From assembly GCA_012511005.1 (NCBI GenBank), contig JAAZGX010000112.1:1-10905 (forward strand): a stretch of DNA of 10,905 nucleotides, read 5' to 3'. The position numbers and the translations under genes are program-made. Position 1 is the stretch's first letter. Each line of letters starts with the position of its first letter. Under the pieces are notes generated by a model, which worked only from the letters and a program-made list of their open reading frames with translations, was not told where the DNA came from and searched no databases. The stretch is from Clostridiales bacterium (GTDB lineage Bacteria; Bacillota; Clostridia; Oscillospirales; Acutalibacteraceae). Positions 7,111 to 10,905 of the stretch are shown here, piece after piece.

Positions 7111-7186
7111 GCGGATGTAGCTCATCCGGTAGAGCGCCACCTTGCCAAGGTGGAGGTAGCGAGTTCGAGCCTCGTCATCCGCTCCA
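7111..7186 (+). tRNA. tRNA-Gly (anticodon GCC)
   Basis: This is a 76-nt cloverleaf. GCGGATG (7111-7117) pairs fully with CATCCGC (7176-7182), the discriminator is T7183 and CCA is at 7184-7186. The anticodon stem CCACC/GGTGG encloses TTGCCAA, with GCC at 7144-7146. The T-loop GAGTTCGAGCCTC is canonical. It comes 63 nt after tRNA-Phe, beyond the spacer hairpin. Confidence 0.97.
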
Positions 7187-7201
7187 TTTTTTTAATTTTA
7201 C

Positions 7202-7276
<75 letters not shown>

Positions 7277-7280
7277 ATAA

Positions 7281-7309
7281 AAGACTGTCGATTATTCGGC
7301 GGTTTTTTT
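7281..7309 (+). terminator. Rho-independent terminator of the tRNA operon
   Basis: ACTGTCGA (7284-7291) pairs with TCGGCGGT (7296-7303), including two G-T pairs, around a TTAT loop. Flanking A/G-T pairs extend the stem. A run of seven T (7303-7309) follows directly. It starts 5 nt after the last tRNA, as expected. Confidence 0.85.
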
Positions 7310-7351
7310 ATTTATATTAAAAATTTGCCGCCCTTAATATAAGTCGTTTTC

Positions 7352-7380
7352 TTGACAAAAGAGATGCTATTGTATATTCT
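7352..7380 (+). promoter_or_regulatory. Promoter of the glycoside hydrolase operon
   Basis: TTGACA at 7352-7357 is a perfect -35. The -10 is either TATTCT (7375-7380, 17-nt spacer) or TATATT (7373-7378, 15-nt spacer). The start site would be near 7387, leaving a leader of about 66 nt before the ATG at 7453. It lies just after the tRNA terminator, so this operon is transcribed independently. Confidence 0.7.
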
Positions 7381-7393
7381 ATTATTAACAATT

Positions 7394-7414
7394 ATTTGAA
7401 ATAGTATCACAAAT
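7394..7414 (+). promoter_or_regulatory. Candidate operator (imperfect palindrome)
   Basis: The arms are ATTTG (7394-7398) and CAAAT (7410-7414), with inner ATA (7401-7403) and TAT (7405-7407) around a central G7404. Eight of ten positions are symmetric. It starts about 7 nt after the predicted transcription start, a good place for a repressor. No regulator gene is in the window, so the binding protein is unknown. The A+T-rich context makes chance symmetry possible. Confidence 0.35.
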
Positions 7415-7432
7415 TGCGGACAAAATTTGCGG
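7411..7432 (+). repeat. Direct repeat AAATTGCGG / AAATTTGCGG in the leader
   Basis: AAATTGCGG at 7411-7419 recurs as AAATTTGCGG at 7423-7432, about one helical turn away (12 nt). It overlaps the right arm of the candidate palindrome and ends shortly before the ribosome binding site GGGGAGGG (7439-7446). It could be a regulator site or a chance repeat. Confidence 0.3.
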
Positions 7433-7452
7433 CTAAACGGGGAGGGTAAACC

Positions 7453-9546
7453 ATGAACTTTCAACAGGCGGCTTCGTGTTACGCGGCTAATCCGACACAG
7501 GATGTTTTACAGCAGGTAACAAAACAGCTTCTTTCACAGCTCACCGCGCGTGAAAAAATTCGGCTTCTTTCGGGTCATGCTTTAGGTACAACTATCCGTA
7601 ATATATTTCTTTACCGCCGAAAATATAATGCCACCGCGTATGCGGCAGGCGGCTGTAAAAGGTTAGGTATACCAGCGCTGTTATTTACAGACGGTCCGCG
7701 CGGCGTTGTTATGCGGCGCAGCACCTGTTTTCCTGTGCCTATGCTGCGCGGCGCAAGTTTTGATGATGAGTTGGAGTCTCGTATCGGTGAAGCGATTGCT
7801 AAAGAGGCTATTGCCGGCGGCGCAAATTACTTTGCCGGTATTTGTATCAATCTGCTTCGTCATCCCGCATGGGGCAGAGCGCAGGAAACCTATGGTGAGG
7901 ATTCATATTTATTAGGGCGAATGGGCGCGGCGTTGACCGTTGCCGTACAGAAATACGGTATGATGGCATGCCCTAAGCATTTTGCTTGTAATAGCATTGA
8001 GGATTTGCGTTTCGCTGTGGATGTGCAAATGAATGAGCGTACACTGCGTGAGGTTTATTTACCGCATTTTCAAAAATGTTTTGACGCGGGCGCGCTTTCG
8101 GTGATGGGAGCTTATAACAAGCTCAACGGTACATATTGCTGTGAAAGCAAAGAGCTGCTGACGGATATTTTGCGTGATGAAATGGGTTTTAACGGTGTTG
8201 TTACCTCAGATTTCTTTTACGCTATTTATAACGCCCGAAAGGCGCTTACCGCGGGATGCGATGTTGAAATGCCTTATACCTTCCGCTATCTTGCCTTGCC
8301 GCGGCTTTTACGCAAAGGCAAGATTTCAGAAGAGACAATTGACACGGCGGCAGGGCGTATGATAAGCGCGCTGCTGCGCTGTGTACCAAATATAAAAGAG
8401 GTTTCGCGCAGCACAATTCTTTCCTGTCAGCATATTGCCCTCGCGCGTGAGGCGGCGCAAAAAGGCATGGTACTGCTTAAAAATGAAGCGGTGCTTCCAA
8501 TTACAGAAAAAGCGCCTCGTATAGCCGTTATTGGTCGCTATGCGGACCGAAAGAACTGGGGCGACCATGGCAGCAGCAATGTATTCAGTCCTTATTGTGT
8601 TACACCTTTTAAGGGAGTGCGTGCGGGATTTACAGGGGGAAAGACAGTCTGCTATAACGGATGCAATCCTAAAAAAGCGCTTAAAGCCGCCGCGGGCAGT
8701 GATTATCTTGTGGTTTGCGTGGGCAGTGACCATAAGCAAGAGGGCGAGTTTATGTTTAATTTAGGTGAGCGTAAAACCAAGCCGCGCGGTGTTGGCGGCG
8801 ATAGGGCGTCTTTACGCCTGCCTTTTGAAGATATCGCGCTGGTAGAGACGCTTTGCAAAACGGGCAAAAAAGTCATTGTATATGTAATGGGCGGCAGCGC
8901 ATATGTTTTAGAGGATATACTTAAAGCTCAGCCGCAGGCAATTCTCATGGGATTTTATGCGGGCCTTGAAGGCGGCAATGCCTTGGCTGATATTCTTAGC
9001 GGAAAAATAAATCCAAGCGGGCGGCTGCCCTTTACAATTGCCGAACGCGAAGAGGACTATCCGCCGTTTTTGCGGGTAAGCGATGATTATCGCGAGATAA
9101 CCTATGGCTATTATCATGGTTATACACTGCTGGATATTGAGAATAAACGCGCACGCTTTCCGTTCGGATTTGGGCTTTCATATACAGATTTCGTATTCGA
9201 AAACCTAAAGGCGGAAGTAACGGCACAAGGAGTTGCTCTTTGCTTGACGGCGCGGAACATTGGAGCTAAAGCCGGAGCAACTGTAGCGCAGTTTTATGCG
9301 GGGTCAGACGAAGCCGTGGCAGACCGTCCGTTAAAGCAGCTGAAAGGCTTTCGCCGCATAGAGCTTGCAGCCGGTGAAAGCCGGGAACTCTCTGAACTCT
9401 TGCTCTGGCAAGAGCTTCGATTTTATGACCCTGTCACACGGTCATGGGGGTTAGATAAGGTATATAATTTTTACGCGGGGGCGAATTCCGAGCAGGCGAT
9501 GGATTTATCCGTAACTGTCAGCACTCCTGAAGCTGTGAAGATATAG
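7453..9546 (+). CDS. Glycoside hydrolase family 3 enzyme (beta-glucosidase or beta-xylosidase type)
   Basis: This 697-residue enzyme is predicted to release terminal beta-linked sugars from oligosaccharides by a retaining mechanism. The N-terminal barrel (about 1-330) has the TDGPRGV segment, the substrate-binding K175-H176-F177 motif and the nucleophile Asp253 in VTSDFFYA. The second domain (about 345-560) carries the likely acid/base Glu430 in HKQEGEF ahead of the GGDRASLRLP motif. Near the end come FGFGLSYTDF and a fibronectin type III-like domain (about 590-690, with RPLKQLKGFRR). No signal peptide is visible, so it probably acts in the cytoplasm on imported oligosaccharides. Start ATG 7453 has GGGGAGGG (7439-7446) 6 nt upstream. 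It is the first gene of an operon with an esterase 33 nt downstream. Exact substrate cannot be told from sequence, and the tryptophan usually after the nucleophile is Phe here. Confidence 0.92.
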   Translation: MNFQQAASCYAANPTQDVLQQVTKQLLSQLTAREKIRLLSGHALGTTIRNIFLYRRKYNATAYAAGGCKRLGIPALLFTDGPRGVVMRRSTCFPVPMLRGASFDDELESRIGEAIAKEAIAGGANYFAGICINLLRHPAWGRAQETYGEDSYLLGRMGAALTVAVQKYGMMACPKHFACNSIEDLRFAVDVQMNERTLREVYLPHFQKCFDAGALSVMGAYNKLNGTYCCESKELLTDILRDEMGFNGVVTSDFFYAIYNARKALTAGCDVEMPYTFRYLALPRLLRKGKISEETIDTAAGRMISALLRCVPNIKEVSRSTILSCQHIALAREAAQKGMVLLKNEAVLPITEKAPRIAVIGRYADRKNWGDHGSSNVFSPYCVTPFKGVRAGFTGGKTVCYNGCNPKKALKAAAGSDYLVVCVGSDHKQEGEFMFNLGERKTKPRGVGGDRASLRLPFEDIALVETLCKTGKKVIVYVMGGSAYVLEDILKAQPQAILMGFYAGLEGGNALADILSGKINPSGRLPFTIAEREEDYPPFLRVSDDYREITYGYYHGYTLLDIENKRARFPFGFGLSYTDFVFENLKAEVTAQGVALCLTARNIGAKAGATVAQFYAGSDEAVADRPLKQLKGFRRIELAAGESRELSELLLWQELRFYDPVTRSWGLDKVYNFYAGANSEQAMDLSVTVSTPEAVKI

Positions 9547-9579
9547 AAGAATAAAAGACGGCTTCAGAAAGGAAGGTCT

Positions 9580-10614
9580 ATGAGAAATAATGCTTTTTTT
9601 GCGCCGGACGCCTATCTTGCGTCATTATATAAAAAACGGCTGGCAACGCCTTTTGCTCAGGTTAATACCGCCGAGCAAGCACAAGCGGCTTGTGACGGGG
9701 TGCGCAAATCACTCAGGGATTTGCTTGCGCTCAATATAATTGACGGGCAGTGTGCCGCGCTTGAGCCAACAACGCTTAAAACAGCAAAGCGTAAAGGGTA
9801 TACCGAAAAGCGGCTGATATTAAAAATTTGTGACGACTGGAATATGCTGCTTTATCTGCTTATCCCTGAAACGCCTAACGCGGCGGGTGTTGTTGCTTTG
9901 AGCGGTCATGGCTATGGAGCGCGGCAAACCTTGCGGCTTGACCGACGCGGGAATTACCGCATATTTAATTTCTTTGATAACTATCAGAAAAACTTTGCCG
10001 CCGTTTTAGCGCAGCAAGGCTGCACCGTTGCTATACCCGAACTGATTGCTTTCGGAGAGGCGCGGCTGCAAAAAGACAGGCATAAGCCTTTTTATAACAG
10101 CTCCTGTTATGCTGTAACCTCAGCTTTGCATTTGTGCGGTACATCTACAGCGGCGCTGCGCGTATATCAGGCGGTACGCTGTCTTGACTTTCTTGAAAAA
10201 CAGGCGTCTGTTGACCCTTTGCGTTTAGGCTGTATGGGGATTTCGGGAGGCGGATTAATTTCTTTACTGACCGCCTGCATTGACGAACGCGTCAGCCGCG
10301 CCGTTGTCAGCGGATACATAAGTACTTTTGAAACAAGCATTTTAGCGCGCTGGCATTGTGCGGATAATTATATTCACGGCTTGCTGGGTGTTGGAGAGCC
10401 TGCTGATATTGCCGCCGCAATTGCGCCGCGCAAGCTCTCTATTGAGTCAGGGCGGCGTGACCCGCTGTTTCCTATTGACGGCGCGGCAGAGGCGCACGCG
10501 AATATTCAGCGTATTTATGAATGCTTGGGCGCGAAAGACAACCTAATAATAGATGTGTTTAACGGTAGACATCAAATCAGCGGCAAGAAATCATTTCGTT
10601 TCTTTTCTGAATGA
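9580..10614 (+). CDS. Alpha/beta-hydrolase, acetyl-xylan-esterase-like
   Basis: This 344-residue protein has the alpha/beta-hydrolase fold and looks like the acetyl xylan esterase (CE7-like) and Abhydrolase_7 group. After a helical N-terminal extension (about 1-90) the core begins with GVVALSGHGYGARQTL. The nucleophile elbow is GISGGG with Ser222, the acid is Asp294 in ESGRRDPLFP, and the histidine is His331 in FNGRHQ, so the full triad is present in the right order. There is no signal peptide, so it should act in the cytoplasm, plausibly removing acetyl or other acyl groups from oligosaccharides cleaved by the adjacent family 3 hydrolase. That substrate is an inference from the neighbour. 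Start ATG 9580 has AAAGGA at 9568-9573. Its closest subfamily remains unsure, and a dienelactone-hydrolase-like or peptidase-like role cannot be excluded. Confidence 0.8.
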   Translation: MRNNAFFAPDAYLASLYKKRLATPFAQVNTAEQAQAACDGVRKSLRDLLALNIIDGQCAALEPTTLKTAKRKGYTEKRLILKICDDWNMLLYLLIPETPNAAGVVALSGHGYGARQTLRLDRRGNYRIFNFFDNYQKNFAAVLAQQGCTVAIPELIAFGEARLQKDRHKPFYNSSCYAVTSALHLCGTSTAALRVYQAVRCLDFLEKQASVDPLRLGCMGISGGGLISLLTACIDERVSRAVVSGYISTFETSILARWHCADNYIHGLLGVGEPADIAAAIAPRKLSIESGRRDPLFPIDGAAEAHANIQRIYECLGAKDNLIIDVFNGRHQISGKKSFRFFSE

Positions 10615-10654
10615 TAGTCAACAGTAAAGTTTTAGTATAGTCAAAGGAGTTATT

Positions 10655-10905
10655 ATGGAATTTTTATTTCGTGCTGTCGCGCTGCTGCTGACTGCCGCTA
10701 ACTTTTTGTGGTATAGCCCAAGAATGTTAGCTGATACGGCGGCAATGGGGACGGATTATTTAAGGCTGTCGCACGACTTGCCGAAAATCCCGCAAAAGCA
10801 GATGCAGACAGACATTGCGTCTGCCGTTAAACAATTACAGCATCCCTTTATATTAGCGAATAAAGCGGAGTTTGAGCGCGCCCGCACAGAATTAGAAAAA
10901 AAGGA
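10655..10905 (+). CDS. Third gene of the carbohydrate operon, N-terminal part; possible heparinase-type lyase (cut by window end)
   Basis: The frame is open from ATG 10655 to the right edge, giving 83 residues. AAAGGAG at 10643-10649 lies 5 nt upstream, so this start is convincing and the gene is 40 nt after the esterase. Residues 3-25 are hydrophobic (FLFRAVALLLTAANFLW), which could be a membrane anchor or a weak signal sequence. Residues 62-82 include HPFILANKAEFERARTEL, which resembles the HPxLLxxxxxFxRxR segment near the start of many heparinase II/III-like polysaccharide lyases. That resemblance plus the operon suggests a polysaccharide- or oligosaccharide-cleaving enzyme. With so little of the protein visible this is a tentative guess. 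Confidence 0.5.
   Translation, partial: MEFLFRAVALLLTAANFLWYSPRMLADTAAMGTDYLRLSHDLPKIPQKQMQTDIASAVKQLQHPFILANKAEFERARTELEKK

Noticed and set aside
7298..7332. GGCGG / CCGCC inverted repeat spanning the tRNA terminator T tract, as a possible antiterminator
   Set aside because: The downstream arm would be transcribed only after the terminator has acted, and the interior does not pair well.
7397..7409. Catabolite-response-element-like TGAAATAGTATCA
   Set aside because: It is one base short of the cre consensus and lacks the central CG; it is better described as part of the imperfect palindrome.
10614..10643. Direct repeat ATAGTCA (10614-10620 and 10637-10643)
   Set aside because: Seven bases in a short A+T-rich intergenic gap is within chance, and no linked signal was seen.

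Overview
The window looks like a chromosomal segment of an anaerobic Clostridia-type Firmicute. The basis is a clostridial-style V-type (A/V-type) ATPase operon, a DUF4364-family gene, a flavin reductase-rubredoxin fusion, strong purine-rich Shine-Dalgarno sites, SigA-like promoters and CCA-encoding tRNA genes. No species can be named from this alone. All confident genes are on the + strand.

Positions 1-6691 hold the distal part of the V-type ATPase operon in the order E (left-truncated), C, F, A, B, D, followed by a DUF4364 gene and a flavin reductase-rubredoxin. Genes overlap by 1-8 nt or sit within about 30 nt of each other, so this is probably one transcription unit. The A subunit carries the catalytic P-loop and the B subunit lacks one. 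D, F and C form the central shaft, and E belongs to the peripheral stalk. The membrane subunits (I and K) are expected just upstream, outside the window. Subunit D has no ATG, GTG or TTG where its conserved N-terminus begins. The only start that fits both the family and a very strong ribosome binding site is an ATA codon.

Positions 6746-7309 form a self-contained tRNA operon: a consensus-like promoter, a short leader hairpin, tRNA-Val(TAC), tRNA-Asp(GTC), tRNA-Phe(GAA), a strong unexplained hairpin, tRNA-Gly(GCC), tRNA-Cys(GCA) and a Rho-independent terminator.

Positions 7352-10905 hold a carbohydrate-breakdown operon with its own promoter and a candidate operator. It encodes a glycoside hydrolase family 3 enzyme without a signal peptide, an alpha/beta-hydrolase resembling acetyl-xylan-esterase-type esterases, and the start of a third gene that runs off the right edge. 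That third gene has a hydrophobic N-terminus and a segment reminiscent of heparinase-type polysaccharide lyases. By eye this block is richer in G+C than the ATPase genes (sampled 60-nt lines of about 50% versus about 40%). No recombinase or attachment-site duplication is visible. No stretch longer than 300 nt lacks a gene.
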